From Candidatus Marithrix sp. Canyon 246 (GTDB lineage: Bacteria > Pseudomonadota > Gammaproteobacteria > Beggiatoales > Beggiatoaceae), in assembly GCF_001723685.1 (NCBI RefSeq), contig NZ_MCBX01000016.1, positions 1 to 64,000 of the forward strand: DNA of 64,000 nt, read 5' to 3'. Below, one piece after another: positions 20,501-29,379 of the stretch. The notes beneath the pieces are model-generated. The model was not told the origin of the DNA. It saw only the letters and a list, made by a program, of their open reading frames with translations, and made no database searches. Position 1 is the first letter of the stretch. Every line of letters starts with the position of its first letter. The position numbers and the translations under genes were made by a program.

Positions 20501-21685
20501 TTCGGCTGCTTCTGGAGTCGGAGGTTCACCCGGACGCATCATCCGGTAAATTTCTACATAAGCTTCTAATTGAGTAGAAGTAGTATCAATAGCTAAGGTA
20601 TCAGAAATATATGGACCCCTATCGAACTCATTAGTATATAAAATATCAAAACCATCAATCTGATTTGACATTAAGTTCTTTAGATTTTCTTCAGTCAATT
20701 CCTCATTAGCAGCAGCTATTTTTTCACCAGTGACAGGATCAATGACTTCATGAGCTAAGATTTTGCCTAATAAGAACGAATTTAAATTTCCATCATCATA
20801 TTCATAGGGAATTGGTACACTAGTAATACCAGCAGATTCTAACTTCTTTAAATGTCTAGCATTTATACGTCTTCCTGACTCAACAATGATCTCACCATCA
20901 GGTCCTTTCATATCAAAGTTAGCCACTTCACCACGTAAATGCTCGAAATTTAATACCCAATAAAAATCAGAACCAATGCGTTTAATTTTATGAGTATCAA
21001 AAAACAAAGCTAAGATTTCTTCATTAGAAATCCCTAAAGAACGTAATAATATTGTTGCTGGTAATTTACGTTTTCTATCTATCCTAACAAACAGTTTATC
21101 TTTATGATCAAATTCTAAATCTAACCATGATCCGCGATAAGGTATTATTCTAGCAGTGAATAAGTTTTTCCCAGAACTATGCGTTTTACCTTTATCATGA
21201 TCAAAAAAGACCCCGGGTGATCTATGTAATTGTGATACAATCACTCTTTCTGTGCCATTAACAACAAATGTTCCATTTTTGGTTATTAATGGAATTTCAC
21301 CCATATAAATTTCTTGTTCTTTTATATCTTTAACAGCTTTATTTTTACTGTCTTTATCATATACAACAAGACGTACTTTAACCCTTAGTGAAGCCGCATA
21401 ATTCATACCCCGCTGCTGACATTCGTTAACATCAAATTTTAAATTTTCTAAACGATAACTAACATATTCAATTGCAATATTGCCAGAATAACTTACAATT
21501 GGAAAAACAGATTTGAAAGCTGCATGTAAGCCAATATCTAAACGTTTATTAGCTTTGATATCCGTTTGTAAAAAATTTTTATAAGAATCTATTTGGATAG
21601 CTAGCAAATAAGGTACATCTAAAATGCTAATACTTTTTCCAAAATTGTTGCGGAGGCGTTTTTTCTCAGTGAAAGAATAGGTCAT
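17576..21685 (-). CDS. rpoB: DNA-directed RNA polymerase subunit beta
   Basis: 1369 residues, slightly longer than the 1342 of E. coli. Start [18 protein letters not shown]. The rifampicin-region sequence [23 protein letters not shown] is wild-type-like (Ser, Gln, Asp, His and Arg at the usual contact sites). The C-terminal [29 protein letters not shown] segment is present. Cotranscribed with rpoC, and separated from rplL by about 195 bases that include a strong hairpin. Confidence 0.99.
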   Translation of the reverse strand: MTYSFTEKKRLRNNFGKSISILDVPYLLAIQIDSYKNFLQTDIKANKRLDIGLHAAFKSVFPIVSYSGNIAIEYVSYRLENLKFDVNECQQRGMNYAASLRVKVRLVVYDKDSKNKAVKDIKEQEIYMGEIPLITKNGTFVVNGTERVIVSQLHRSPGVFFDHDKGKTHSSGKNLFTARIIPYRGSWLDLEFDHKDKLFVRIDRKRKLPATILLRSLGISNEEILALFFDTHKIKRIGSDFYWVLNFEHLRGEVANFDMKGPDGEIIVESGRRINARHLKKLESAGITSVPIPYEYDDGNLNSFLLGKILAHEVIDPVTGEKIAAANEELTEENLKNLMSNQIDGFDILYTNEFDRGPYISDTLAIDTTSTQLEAYVEIYRMMRPGEPPTPEAAETLFKNLFFSEDRYDLSTVGRMKFNRRVGRDKLTGEGILSNQDILDVMRTLIDIRNGKGVIDDIDHLGNRRVRSVGEMIENQFRIGLVRVERAVKERLSLPEVESMMPQELINAKPVSAAIREFFGSSQLSQFMDQNNPLSEITHKRRISALGPGGLTRERAGFEVRDVHPTHYGRLCPIETPEGPNIGLINSLAVYAKTNAYGFLETPYRVVENAKVTDKIEYVSAIEEGNYVIAQANAKVDSEGYLLNELVTVRHENDFTVLAKDKVQYMDISPKQIVSVAASMIPFLEHDDANRALMGSNMQRQAVPTLCAEKPLVGTGMERRVAVDSGVTLVAEHDGVVDDVDAGRIVVRIDDDSSDKYVDIYNLTKYVRSNQNTCINQKPLVKPGDKIKAGDVLADGPSTDLGELALGQNMLVAFMPWNGYNFEDSILISERVVKEDRFTSIHIIEHSCMARDTKLGPEEITADIPNVSESALRYLDESGIVSIGAQVKAGDILVGKVTPKGETQLTPEEKLLRAIFGEKASDVKDTSLRVPSGTMATVIDVQVFTRDGLEKDDRARQIEQGHLVKIKKDLQDEFRIIEDALYKRLEQLLIGKVTQDGLTIDQDYLNSVKRPYWFDIRLQDPEIAVQLESYAEEVKKQRKISDDMYEDKRQKLVAGDELPPGVLKMVKVHLAIKRRIQPGDKMAGRHGNKGVVSMIVPVEDMPYSADGRPVDIVLNPLGVPSRMNIGQVLEIHLGWGAKHLGEKIAHLLDEEKRRLKIAEEAEVESNLISNLREFLEKIYNVSGKKEQLETLSDSEIMELASNLRKGVPMATPVFDGASEVEIKQMLALADLPTSGQTTLYDGRTGDAFERSVTVGYMYMLKLNHLVDDKMHARSTGPYSLVTQQPLGGKAQFGGQRFGEMEVWALEAYGAAYTLQEMLTVKSDDVAGRTQMYKNIVDGDHRIDAGMPESFNVLVKEIRSLGIDIELEQF

Positions 21686-21840
21686 ATCTGGAACTATTTA
21701 GAAGATGGGTACGCAGCTCAGAAGTTGCGTATATATGTTAGATTATTTACTTTAAAGTAAAAACTAATAGTAAAATCAATTCAAGTTGTATATAATATAA
21801 AATGTGTAGATTTGTTTTTATTGTTTAGTACGATGATTAA

Positions 21841-21875
21841 ATTAGGAATAGTGAATGTTATTCACTATTCCTAAT
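21841..21875 (-). terminator. rplL-rpoB intergenic hairpin (attenuator or processing site)
   Basis: A perfect 16-bp stem (arms 21841-21856 and 21860-21875, core TAGGAATAGTGAAT) with a 3-nt loop, just after the rplL stop. Downstream on the transcribed strand only a weak T-run is present, so partial termination or RNase III cleavage, as in E. coli rplL-rpoB, is more likely than full termination. Confidence 0.8.
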
Positions 21876-21879
21876 ACAA

Positions 21880-22260
21880 TTATTTAACTTCTACACTACC
21901 GCCGGCAGCTTCAATATCTTTCTTGATTTTCTCGGCTTCATCTTTAGTAACATCTTCTTTAACTACTGAAGGTGCTCCTTCAACTAAATCCTTAGCTTCT
22001 TTTAAGCCCAAACCTGTAATTGCACGAACTGCTTTAATGACGGCTACTTTCTTAGCGCCAAAGCTGGTTAAGTTCACAGTGAATTCAGTTTGTTCTTCAG
22101 CAGCGGCGGCACCGCCTGCATCAGCAGCGGCTGGTGCAGCAGCTACCGCAGCAGCAGCGGATACACCAAACTTATCTTCCATTGCAGTGATTAATTCCAC
22201 TACTTCCATTACACTCATGTTTGCAATGGCTTCTAAAATATCTTCTTTGGCTACTGCCAT
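21880..22260 (-). CDS. rplL: Ribosomal protein bL12 (L7/L12)
   Basis: 126 residues: N-terminal dimerisation domain ([17 protein letters not shown]), alanine-rich hinge (about 37-55) and C-terminal domain with [26 protein letters not shown], which recruits translation GTPases. Multiple copies bind L10 on the stalk. Follows rplJ by 14 bases. Confidence 0.98.
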   Translation of the reverse strand: MAVAKEDILEAIANMSVMEVVELITAMEDKFGVSAAAAVAAAPAAADAGGAAAAEEQTEFTVNLTSFGAKKVAVIKAVRAITGLGLKEAKDLVEGAPSVVKEDVTKDEAEKIKKDIEAAGGSVEVK

Positions 22261-22274
22261 AATTAATAATTCCT

Positions 22275-22796
22275 TTATGATTTACTATCGCGTACAGCAG
22301 CGATTGTGCGTACTAGTTTAGCGTGTGGTTCTTTGATGGTGCGTACTAATTGAGTAATTGGTGCTTGCATTACAGACATTAACATACTAACTGCTTCAGG
22401 ATAAGTTGGTAACTTAGCAACTTTTTCAAGATCCTTAGCATCTAATAGTTCACCAGTGAGTGCAATTGCTTTTACAACTAATTTTTTATTTTCTTTTGTA
22501 AAATCTTTTATTACTCGTGCAGCAGCACTGGGTTCTTCTTTTGAGAAAGCTAACACTATTGGACCAGCTAAGCTGTCTCGTAAACATTCAAAATTTGTAT
22601 TTAAGAATGCACGTCGTGCTAGAGTATTTCTCACTACCCGCAAATAGACACCACCATCTCGTGCTTTTTGACGAAGCTCTGTCATTTCTGCTACAGTAAT
22701 TCCGCGATATTCAGCGGCTATAGCAGAATGTGCTGTACTAGCAATATTAGCAATATCAGCAACAATAGCTTGCTTATCTTCAAGCTTGAGCGGCAT
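22275..22796 (-). CDS. rplJ: Ribosomal protein uL10
   Basis: 173 residues; base of the ribosomal stalk that binds L7/L12 dimers through its C-terminal helix. Typical start [15 protein letters not shown] and [15 protein letters not shown] segment. Clear Shine-Dalgarno (CTAGGAGAG) ahead of the ATG. Preceded by an L10 leader, so autoregulation by the L10-L12 complex is likely. Confidence 0.98.
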   Translation of the reverse strand: MPLKLEDKQAIVADIANIASTAHSAIAAEYRGITVAEMTELRQKARDGGVYLRVVRNTLARRAFLNTNFECLRDSLAGPIVLAFSKEEPSAAARVIKDFTKENKKLVVKAIALTGELLDAKDLEKVAKLPTYPEAVSMLMSVMQAPITQLVRTIKEPHAKLVRTIAAVRDSKS

Positions 22797-22936
22797 TAAT
22801 GCTCTCCTAGATTAGTGATAAGTTTGCAAAACTTGATAGTTTTGCCATCTGCGTAGGATTTATTATTATATTCACCTACGGTCTTTGACGGCTGCTGGAG
22901 TATTATTCCAGTAGCTCAAAGTCTTTTTAGTTCTAA
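22797..22936 (-). ncRNA. L10 leader RNA (rplJL autoregulation)
   Basis: The rplA-rplJ gap, read on the minus strand, has the conserved elements of the gammaproteobacterial L10 leader: a CTGGA/TCCAG hairpin, then GTCAAAGACCGTAGGTG pairing (CGTAGG) with CCTACGCAGATGG. In E. coli the L10-L12 complex binds this element and represses translation. Assigned from the motif order, not from a covariance search. Confidence 0.8.
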
Positions 22937-23626
22937 TTAAATACTAGAACTATCTACAGCAATACCCGGTCCCATTGTGGTCGAAAGAGTGATCTTTTTC
23001 AGATACACACCTTTCGCAGTACTAGGTTTTGCTTTTGTTAAACCTGCTAATAAAGCTTGTAAATTTTCTTCGATTGCATTATTAGGAAAATTAATTTTTC
23101 CTACACTACAATGAATAATTCCACCTTTATCAGTTCTATAACGTACTTGTCCAGCTTTGGCATTTTTTACTGCTCCTGCAACATCAGCAGTAACAGTACC
23201 GACTTTAGGGTTCGGCATTAATCCTCGTGGTCCAAGAATTTTACCTAATGTACCTACAATGCGCATTGCATCTGGTGATGCAATTACCACATCAAAATCT
23301 AAAACACCTTTTTTAACTTGTTCAGCTAAATCCTCAAATCCAACAATATCCGCACCAGCTTCTTTAGCGGCATCAACATTGGCTCCTTGAGTAAATACTG
23401 CAACCCGTATATCTTTACCAGTACCATGTGGTAATACAGTAGAACCTCTGACCACTTGATCAGATTTACGAGGATCAACACCTAAGTTGATACTTACATC
23501 TAATGATTCAGTAAATTTTACTGCTGGCAAAGATTTTAGTAAATCAATTGCTTCATTGATTGCATAAACCTTACCGGGCTGTATTTTTTCTTTGATAGCT
23601 CGTATTCTTTTTGATAGCTTAGCCAT
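22937..23626 (-). CDS. rplA: Ribosomal protein uL1
   Basis: 229 residues. Forms the L1 stalk and represses its own operon. Typical [22 protein letters not shown] start, [11 protein letters not shown], and the highly conserved [20 protein letters not shown]. Directly follows rplK with no spacer. Confidence 0.98.
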   Translation of the reverse strand: MAKLSKRIRAIKEKIQPGKVYAINEAIDLLKSLPAVKFTESLDVSINLGVDPRKSDQVVRGSTVLPHGTGKDIRVAVFTQGANVDAAKEAGADIVGFEDLAEQVKKGVLDFDVVIASPDAMRIVGTLGKILGPRGLMPNPKVGTVTADVAGAVKNAKAGQVRYRTDKGGIIHCSVGKINFPNNAIEENLQALLAGLTKAKPSTAKGVYLKKITLSTTMGPGIAVDSSSI

Positions 23627-24061
23627 TTAAACAACACCCTCTACATCAATACCCATACTACGCGCACTACCTGCGATGGTACGCACTGCTGCATCCATAT
23701 CTGCTGCTGTTAGATCAGGCATTTTAGTGGTTGCAATTTCTTCTAATTGCGCACGATTAACTTTCGCAACTTTATCAGTGTGTGGAGTTTTACTACCTTT
23801 AGTTATTCCTGCTGCTTTTTTCAATAAAATTGACGCTGGTGGCGTTTTTATGACAAAAGTAAAGCTTCTATCAGAATAAGCTGTAATAATGACTGGAGTT
23901 GGCATCCCAGCTTCAAGTTTCTGAGTTTTGGCATTAAATGCTTTACAAAACTCCATGATATTAAGTCCATGTTGACCTAATGCGGGTCCAACTGGCGGAC
24001 TGGGATTAGCTTGACCAGCTTTAACTTGTAATTTAATGTAGGCTGTAACTTTTTTTGCCAT
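23627..24061 (-). CDS. rplK: Ribosomal protein uL11
   Basis: 144 residues. Binds 23S rRNA in the GTPase centre. Typical [35 protein letters not shown]-terminus (proline-rich hinge) and C-terminal RNA-binding [12 protein letters not shown]. First gene of the rplKAJL set. Confidence 0.98.
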   Translation of the reverse strand: MAKKVTAYIKLQVKAGQANPSPPVGPALGQHGLNIMEFCKAFNAKTQKLEAGMPTPVIITAYSDRSFTFVIKTPPASILLKKAAGITKGSKTPHTDKVAKVNRAQLEEIATTKMPDLTAADMDAAVRTIAGSARSMGIDVEGVV

Positions 24062-24107
24062 TGTTTTTCCTTATTGGGTGCAAACGCTTTATCCAAGCTC
24101 CCCATAG

Positions 24108-24698
24108 TTATTCTTTTTCAACTTGTCCAAATTCTAGTTCAACTGGAGTTGAACGCCCAAAAATTGATACTGCAACTCGTAAACGATTTTTTTCATAGTT
24201 GATATCTTCAACTTCACCATTAAAATCATTAAATGGTCCATCTATAACACGTACAATTTCACCAACTTCAAATAGTACTTTTGGACGGGGTTTTTCTGCA
24301 CCTTCTTGGACTCGCTGTAAAATTATCTCAGCTTCTTGATCCGAAATAGGCGCAGGACGTTCTTGACTACCACCAATAAAACCTAGAACTTTAGGCACAT
24401 CTTTAACTAAATGCCAAATCTCATCTCTTAAAGAAAGAGGGTTTCCATGATTATCTTGTTGTTCTGAATCTACTTCATCCATATCCATTTGGATCAGAAC
24501 ATAACCGGGAAACAGTTTACGCTCACTTTTGCGCCGTTGACCTGCACGCATTTCAATGATTTCTTCAGTGGGTACTAATATTTCCCCAAAGCATTTTTGT
24601 AATTCACTTCTAGAACGCGCAAGACGTTCATCTAAAGAACGTTGAACTGTTTTTTCATATCCCGAATAGGCTTGCACAACATACCAGCGCAAAGCCAT
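24108..24698 (-). CDS. nusG: Transcription termination/antitermination factor NusG
   Basis: 196 residues from [18 protein letters not shown] domain (about 1-120, with [12 protein letters not shown] and [16 protein letters not shown]) and a C-terminal KOW domain ([21 protein letters not shown]). Couples RNA polymerase to Rho or the ribosome. The start at 24698 is chosen because of a strong AAGGAGGG Shine-Dalgarno; an upstream GTG at 24743 would sit inside secE and break the family's N-terminus. Confidence 0.98.
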   Translation of the reverse strand: MALRWYVVQAYSGYEKTVQRSLDERLARSRSELQKCFGEILVPTEEIIEMRAGQRRKSERKLFPGYVLIQMDMDEVDSEQQDNHGNPLSLRDEIWHLVKDVPKVLGFIGGSQERPAPISDQEAEIILQRVQEGAEKPRPKVLFEVGEIVRVIDGPFNDFNGEVEDINYEKNRLRVAVSIFGRSTPVELEFGQVEKE

Positions 24699-24703
24699 AA
24701 TAT

Positions 24704-25075
24704 TTACCCTCCTTGGCCAGTCAAACTTTGTACAATCCACCATAAAAGGCTATCAATTGCCCAAATAAATAATGATAATAGTATTACCATTATTATTACA
24801 ATGCCTGTCATTTGTACGGTTTCTTGTCTGGTAGGCCAAACTACCTTCCTAACTTCAATATTGGTCTCACGTAAAAACGTTTTAGTATTTTGACCTTTGG
24901 TAGTGCTAAAAGCAATCACAGTTACAATAGCTACAATAGCTAATAAACTAAGGACACGTAAGAGTAATGAATATTCGGTTAGGGTATAAAAACTTACTAT
25001 GCCGACAGATAGTAATAATACAACTGATAACCATTTTAATTTATCAGAAGTATTTGATGTTGTTTTTGTACTCAT
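24704..25075 (-). CDS. secE: Preprotein translocase subunit SecE
   Basis: 123 residues with three transmembrane helices (about 12-32, 39-58, 95-118) and the conserved amphipathic [18 protein letters not shown] before the last helix, the functional core of SecE. Start ATG at 25075 is chosen. The open frame upstream runs through the tRNA-Trp gene and is not credible. Confidence 0.95.
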   Translation of the reverse strand: MSTKTTSNTSDKLKWLSVVLLLSVGIVSFYTLTEYSLLLRVLSLLAIVAIVTVIAFSTTKGQNTKTFLRETNIEVRKVVWPTRQETVQMTGIVIIMVILLSLFIWAIDSLLWWIVQSLTGQGG

Positions 25076-25110
25076 TATGTGAGTGTGATATGAGTGTTTG
25101 AGAGAAAAAA

Positions 25111-25186
25111 TGGCAGGACAGGAGGGACTTGAACCCCCACTCGGACGCTTTGGAGGCGCCTGCTTTGCCAATTAAGCTACTGTCCT
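25111..25186 (-). tRNA. tRNA-Trp (CCA anticodon)
   Basis: Full cloverleaf: acceptor AGGACAG/CTGTCCT, anticodon loop CTCCAAA (anticodon CCA), T-arm GGTTCAAGTCC, encoded 3' CCA (25111-25113). 76 nt. Confidence 0.95.
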
Positions 25187-25225
25187 AGAAATTTGACTAG
25201 GGATGTTTTAAACATCCCATACTAC

Positions 25226-26416
25226 TTATTCGATAATCTTAGATACTACACCAGCACCAACAGTACGTCCACCTTCACGAACTGCGAAGCGTAAACCTAA
25301 TTCCATCGCAATTGGAACGATTAATTTAACTGTCATTTTGACGTTATCACCCGGCATTACCATTTCTACACCTTCAGGTAATTGACAAGCACCAGTAACA
25401 TCAGTGGTACGGAAATAGAATTGTGGACGATAACCTTTAAAGAAAGGAGTATGACGACCACCTTCATCTTTACTTAGAACATATACTTCACATTCAAAGT
25501 GTGTATGTGGTGTAATTGAACCCGGTTTTGCTAACACTTGACCACGTTCAACATCTTCACGTTTTGTACCACGTAATAATATTCCTACGTTATCACCAGC
25601 AACACCTTCATCTAGCAATTTACGGAACATTTCAACGCCAGTACAAGTGGTGCTGACAGTGTCTTTAACACCAACAATTTCTATGGTTTCACCAACTTTA
25701 ACGACACCACGTTCGATACGTCCAGTTACTACTGTACCACGTCCAGAAATGGAGAATACATCTTCAATTGGCATCAAGTAGGCTTGATCAATATCACGTT
25801 CTGGTTGTGGGATATATTTATCCATTTCTTCGACTAATTTTAATATCGAAGGAACGCCAATCTCACTTTGATCGCCTTCTAAGGCTTTTAGTGCTGAACC
25901 TATTACGATAGGTGTATCATCACCCGGGAAATCGTAACTATCTAATAGTTCACGAATTTCCATTTCGACCAATTCTAATAATTCTTCATCATCAACCTGA
26001 TCAGCCTTATTCATATATACAAGAATATAAGGCACACCAACTTGACGTGATAATAAAATATGTTCACGAGTTTGAGGCATTGCACCATCAGCTGCTGATA
26101 CTACTAGTATTGCACCATCCATTTGTGCGGCACCAGTAATCATATTTTTTACATAATCAGCATGACCGGGACAATCTACGTGAGCATAGTGACGATTATC
26201 AGATTCGTATTCTACATGCGCTGTAGCAATAGTAATACCACGAGCACGTTCTTCAGGGGCATTATCAATTTGGTCATATGCTTTAAATTCACCGCCATTT
26301 TTTTCAGCCATACATTTTGTAATTGCGGCTGTTAAAGTGGTCTTACCGTGATCTACGTGACCAATAGTACCAACGTTTAGATGTGGTTTACTGCGATCAA
26401 ATTTTTCCTTGGACAT
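25226..26416 (-). CDS. tuf: Elongation factor Tu
   Basis: 396 residues, the gammaproteobacterial EF-Tu length. Delivers aminoacyl-tRNA to the ribosome. Motifs: [11 protein letters not shown] (G1), RGITI (G2), DCPGHADY (G3), NKAD (G4) and a C-terminal [13 protein letters not shown]. Lies between tRNA-Thr and tRNA-Trp, the conserved tuf position. Confidence 0.98.
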   Translation of the reverse strand: MSKEKFDRSKPHLNVGTIGHVDHGKTTLTAAITKCMAEKNGGEFKAYDQIDNAPEERARGITIATAHVEYESDNRHYAHVDCPGHADYVKNMITGAAQMDGAILVVSAADGAMPQTREHILLSRQVGVPYILVYMNKADQVDDEELLELVEMEIRELLDSYDFPGDDTPIVIGSALKALEGDQSEIGVPSILKLVEEMDKYIPQPERDIDQAYLMPIEDVFSISGRGTVVTGRIERGVVKVGETIEIVGVKDTVSTTCTGVEMFRKLLDEGVAGDNVGILLRGTKREDVERGQVLAKPGSITPHTHFECEVYVLSKDEGGRHTPFFKGYRPQFYFRTTDVTGACQLPEGVEMVMPGDNVKMTVKLIVPIAMELGLRFAVREGGRTVGAGVVSKIIE

Positions 26417-26468
26417 TTATTTCAATAACCTTCTCAAATGCTACTATACTTTATTACTATTTAATAAT

Positions 26469-26541
<73 letters not shown>

Positions 26542-26555
26542 ATTTCAATGGGATT

Positions 26556-26629
26556 TGGAGCGGGTGATGGGGATCGAACCCACACTATCAGCTTGGAAGG
26601 CTGAAGTTCTACCATTGAACTACACCCGC
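26556..26629 (-). tRNA. tRNA-Gly (TCC anticodon)
   Basis: Cloverleaf with acceptor GCGGGTG/CACCCGC, anticodon loop CTTCCAA (TCC), T-arm GGTTCGATCC, and encoded CCA. Confidence 0.93.
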
Positions 26630-26745
26630 AAATTTATTAATACCGTTTGGGAACCTCTCCCATCTTTAAAGTTATAACTTTAGAAGGATTGTAATGCAAG
26701 TGGTTTTGATATATACGGTATCTTTAATTTAAACAAATTCTTTTG

Positions 26746-26827
26746 TGGAGGGGGGAGGATTCGAACCTCCGAAGGATGAACCAGCAGATTTACAGTCTGC
26801 CCCCTTTGGCCGCTCGGGAACCCCTCC
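26746..26827 (-). tRNA. tRNA-Tyr (GTA anticodon)
   Basis: Class II tRNA with a long variable arm: acceptor GGAGGGG/CCCCTCC, anticodon loop CTGTAAA (GTA), T-arm GGTTCGAATCC. CCA is not encoded. First of the tRNA-Tyr/Gly/Thr-tuf set. Confidence 0.93.
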
Positions 26828-26840
26828 AAACAAGCCACGT

Positions 26841-26869
26841 ATTATCCAGCATTTTTTATCAAATGTCAA
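26841..26869 (-). promoter_or_regulatory. Sigma-70 promoter of the tRNA-Tyr-Gly-Thr-tuf transcript
   Basis: On the minus strand TTGACA (26869-26864), 17-nt spacer, GATAAT (26846-26841), then tRNA-Tyr at 26827. Near-consensus and correctly spaced. Confidence 0.85.
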
Positions 26870-26900
26870 CGGTTTTTTGCATTTTATTTTTTTATTGTTA

Positions 26901-27428
26901 TTATAATAATGTTACATGCAATGGAAATTGATCAGTAGTGACATCATCAAAATAATAGTTTAAGGTTTTTTCTATAACTGGAAATGCAATATTATCCCAA
27001 GGTATTTCATCTTTTGTGAATAATTTCACGTCTAAACTTTCTATGCCGGGCGCATAATTTAAATCGCTTAATTGAGCAAGAAATATCATATAAACTTGAT
27101 TTCTATTAGGCAAACTTATCATTACATATAATTTAACTTGTTCTACATTTGCTTTGGCTTCTTCGGATGTTTCTCGTATAGCGGCTTGTTCAACAGATTC
27201 ATTATTTTCCATAAATCCGGCGGGTAATGTCCATAAGCCATAACGGGGTTCAATCGCGCGTTTGCATAATAAAATTTTATCTTGCCATATAGGTAAAGTT
27301 CCTGTAACAATTTTAGGGTTTTGATAAAAAATCGTTTGGCAATTTTCACATATATAACGAGGTAAATTATCGCCTTCAGGTATTTTAAAAGCTAGGTTTG
27401 CTGATCCACAATTGCTGCAATATTTCAT
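26901..27428 (-). CDS. Nudix hydrolase with N-terminal zinc ribbon
   Basis: 175 residues. A small CSNCGS-x-CENC zinc ribbon at the start, then a Nudix domain with GFMENNESVEQAAIRETSEEA, matching the G-x5-E-x7-REUxEE core (final GU replaced by KA). Members hydrolyse nucleoside-diphosphate-linked compounds such as NADH or FAD; the substrate is not evident. Ends at the edge of the tRNA-Tyr promoter region. Confidence 0.88.
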   Translation of the reverse strand: MKYCSNCGSANLAFKIPEGDNLPRYICENCQTIFYQNPKIVTGTLPIWQDKILLCKRAIEPRYGLWTLPAGFMENNESVEQAAIRETSEEAKANVEQVKLYVMISLPNRNQVYMIFLAQLSDLNYAPGIESLDVKLFTKDEIPWDNIAFPVIEKTLNYYFDDVTTDQFPLHVTLL

Positions 27429-27437
27429 ATATTTGAT

Positions 27438-27923
27438 TTAAATATCAGTTGTTACGGTGACAATACAAAAAACTTGTATTGCTTCTCCACGCCCAAAGGC
27501 AGTTAATCCTTCACCAGAGGTTGCGGTTATACCAATGTCTTGTGTTTCTAAACCCAATAGTTGACTAATATTGGTTTTCATTTCTGATATTTTTGGAGTA
27601 ATTTTAGGTGTTTTGCATTCAATGCTGAATGATACGTGTGTAATGTGCCAGTCTTTTAAGTGGTTGAGTGCTTCTTGTAAATAAAAGCGGCTATCTGTTA
27701 TACCATGTTTATGGCATAAAGTGTCGCTTATTTTGCCTAAAATATTGACTCCGGTTACACCTGATATCGCGTTACATAAGGCATGTAGTACTACATCCGC
27801 GTCACTATTACCTTTTAATGGTGGTTGATTTTCAAATAGGACGCTGCCAAGTATTAATTTTTTAGTTTTCTCTTCAAAATCAAAACGATGGCTGTCTTGG
27901 CCTATTCCTGTTTTGATGCGCAT
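27438..27923 (-). CDS. ispF: 2-C-methyl-D-erythritol 2,4-cyclodiphosphate synthase
   Basis: 161 residues; MEP isoprenoid pathway. N-terminal GIGQDSHRF metal-binding motif, GNSDADVVLHALCNAISG, and a C-terminal ATSGEGLTAFGRGEAI. Overlaps ispD by 22 bases, an operonic arrangement (ispDF). Confidence 0.97.
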   Translation of the reverse strand: MRIKTGIGQDSHRFDFEEKTKKLILGSVLFENQPPLKGNSDADVVLHALCNAISGVTGVNILGKISDTLCHKHGITDSRFYLQEALNHLKDWHITHVSFSIECKTPKITPKISEMKTNISQLLGLETQDIGITATSGEGLTAFGRGEAIQVFCIVTVTTDI

Positions 27924-28600
27924 AAATATTGCTCTGCTAATTGTAAATCTTGTGGATGAGTTATTTTTATATTATCAGGATGCCCCTCTATTAGGATTGG
28001 TGATAGTCCTAATTTTTCAATTGCTTGTGCGTCATCTGTGACTAATTCATTATGTGCTAAGATGGTTTCTAGGGCTGTTGTTAGGGTTTTTAGACGAAAC
28101 ATTTGTGGAGTTAATGCGTGCCATAAATTTTCGCGATTAACGGTTTCTGTAATGGCATTTTTATTATTGGCTCGTTTCATGGTATCACGTACTGGTAATG
28201 CTAGTAAGCCTCCAACTGGGTGATCGGCTAGTTGTGTCATCAGTTTTTCAATATCAGTGGTACGAACGCAGGGGCGTGCAGCGTCATGAACTAATACCCA
28301 GTCATCAGGATGGGCTTGTTGTTGTAATATGTGTAAGGCGTTTAATACTGAATGACAACGCTCTTTGCCACCATTGACGCGAATAATTGGTTTAGCTAGA
28401 TTAGTAGGTGTTTTCCAGTAAGGATCATCTTTGGCTATAGATACTACTATGCCTTTAATATTTAATTGGGCAAGCCGATCTAGTGTATGTTCGATAATAG
28501 GTTTTTGTTGTAAATGTAAATATTGTTTTGGGAACTGACTATGCATACGGGAACCTATTCCAGCAGCGGGTACTATTGCCCAGTAGTTGGTTTTTTTCAT
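27902..28600 (-). CDS. ispD: 2-C-methyl-D-erythritol 4-phosphate cytidylyltransferase
   Basis: 232 residues. Forms CDP-methylerythritol from CTP in the MEP pathway. Motifs VPAAGIGSRMHSQFPKQYL (nucleotide-binding Arg and Lys), VHDAARPCVRTTDI, and the C-terminal EGHPDNIKITHPQDLQLAE. Paired with ispF in the same operon. Confidence 0.97.
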   Translation of the reverse strand: MKKTNYWAIVPAAGIGSRMHSQFPKQYLHLQQKPIIEHTLDRLAQLNIKGIVVSIAKDDPYWKTPTNLAKPIIRVNGGKERCHSVLNALHILQQQAHPDDWVLVHDAARPCVRTTDIEKLMTQLADHPVGGLLALPVRDTMKRANNKNAITETVNRENLWHALTPQMFRLKTLTTALETILAHNELVTDDAQAIEKLGLSPILIEGHPDNIKITHPQDLQLAEQYLCASKQE

Positions 28601-28858
28601 TAATTATTATGTGTATAGTTAATAATATTTATATTTGTTTTACTTACTGATGTTACTTAGTGTCGGGTTTTAGACCTGACAAGTCTTATGGTGTATTGTC
28701 GTGGTTCATGAATTGAAGCAGAAAAGGCTCAATAATAGCTGACCATTCATCAATTTTATCTTTTAGAGATGATAACTCATTCAAGTGGGTGATATACTGG
28801 TTTATAAATAATAACTAAAAAAGCTGTGTTTGATTCTAATAAAATAGAATATGAACCT
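28601..28858. other. 258-bp stretch without an intact gene
   Basis: Contains a degenerate copy (28672-28686) of the CCTGACAGG palindrome. On the minus strand a short open segment (YITHLNELSSLKDKI, then FLLQFMNH, to TAA near 28690) may be a gene fragment, but no start or family could be named. Confidence 0.4.
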
Positions 28859-29300
28859 TTAGACTGTATGAATTTTAGTATTTTCATCTATGCCCACAAT
28901 CTGCAACAAAATACCCAATAAAGTTGGCAATTCCTTAAAAGTGTACTCATCAATATCAATATAAGCATATTGCTGATCCAATTTAAGGAATTTCCAGTTG
29001 GTGCCTGTCGTCACGGCACCATAAATATAAGGAACAGTTTGTTGTTCTTTTTCATTGAATAATCGCGCTGCATACATCGTTGCCAAACATTGTCCAAGTC
29101 CTTCCACAATATTTTCTTTTTTTGCCTCAACAATCGTCAGTATGGGGGTAGATAAATAATACTGTTCGGAACTTAAGCTAATAATATAATCACAAAAACC
29201 ATCCAATCCTTGTTCAGGGGCAACATCCAAGCGTGTTCTTTCACTTCAGCCAAAATGGGTGCAATAATCCATTCTGAATAAACTGCAATGCAATTTCCGC
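28859..29300 (-). pseudogene. Broken PD-(D/E)XK-type nuclease-like gene
   Basis: The frame ending at 28859 reads GLDGFCDYII, then ILTIVEAKKENIVEGLGQC and TVPYIYGAVTTGTNWKFL, a pattern of a widespread uncharacterised PD-(D/E)XK-like family (D, then E-x-K). The upstream coding part (SGNCIAVYSEWIIAPILAEVK) sits one frame away, joining near 29240, so a frameshift is likely; the N-terminus is not found. It lies between ispD and sucA. Confidence 0.6.
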
Positions 29301-29379
29301 TAAAGGTCTTTAGGCGAAAATCTTTATCTGAAAAACTATAGTATCATAGTTATATTATAGTTGATTTTTTGATAAAAAT

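Noticed and set aside
24699-24743. Longer nusG start at 24743
   Set aside because: It would overlap secE and spoil the family N-terminus; ATG 24698 has a strong Shine-Dalgarno.
25076-25171. Longer SecE reading frame
   Set aside because: It runs through the tRNA-Trp gene.
26743-26931. Plus-strand open frame over tRNA-Tyr
   Set aside because: It is antisense to a clear tRNA and its promoter.
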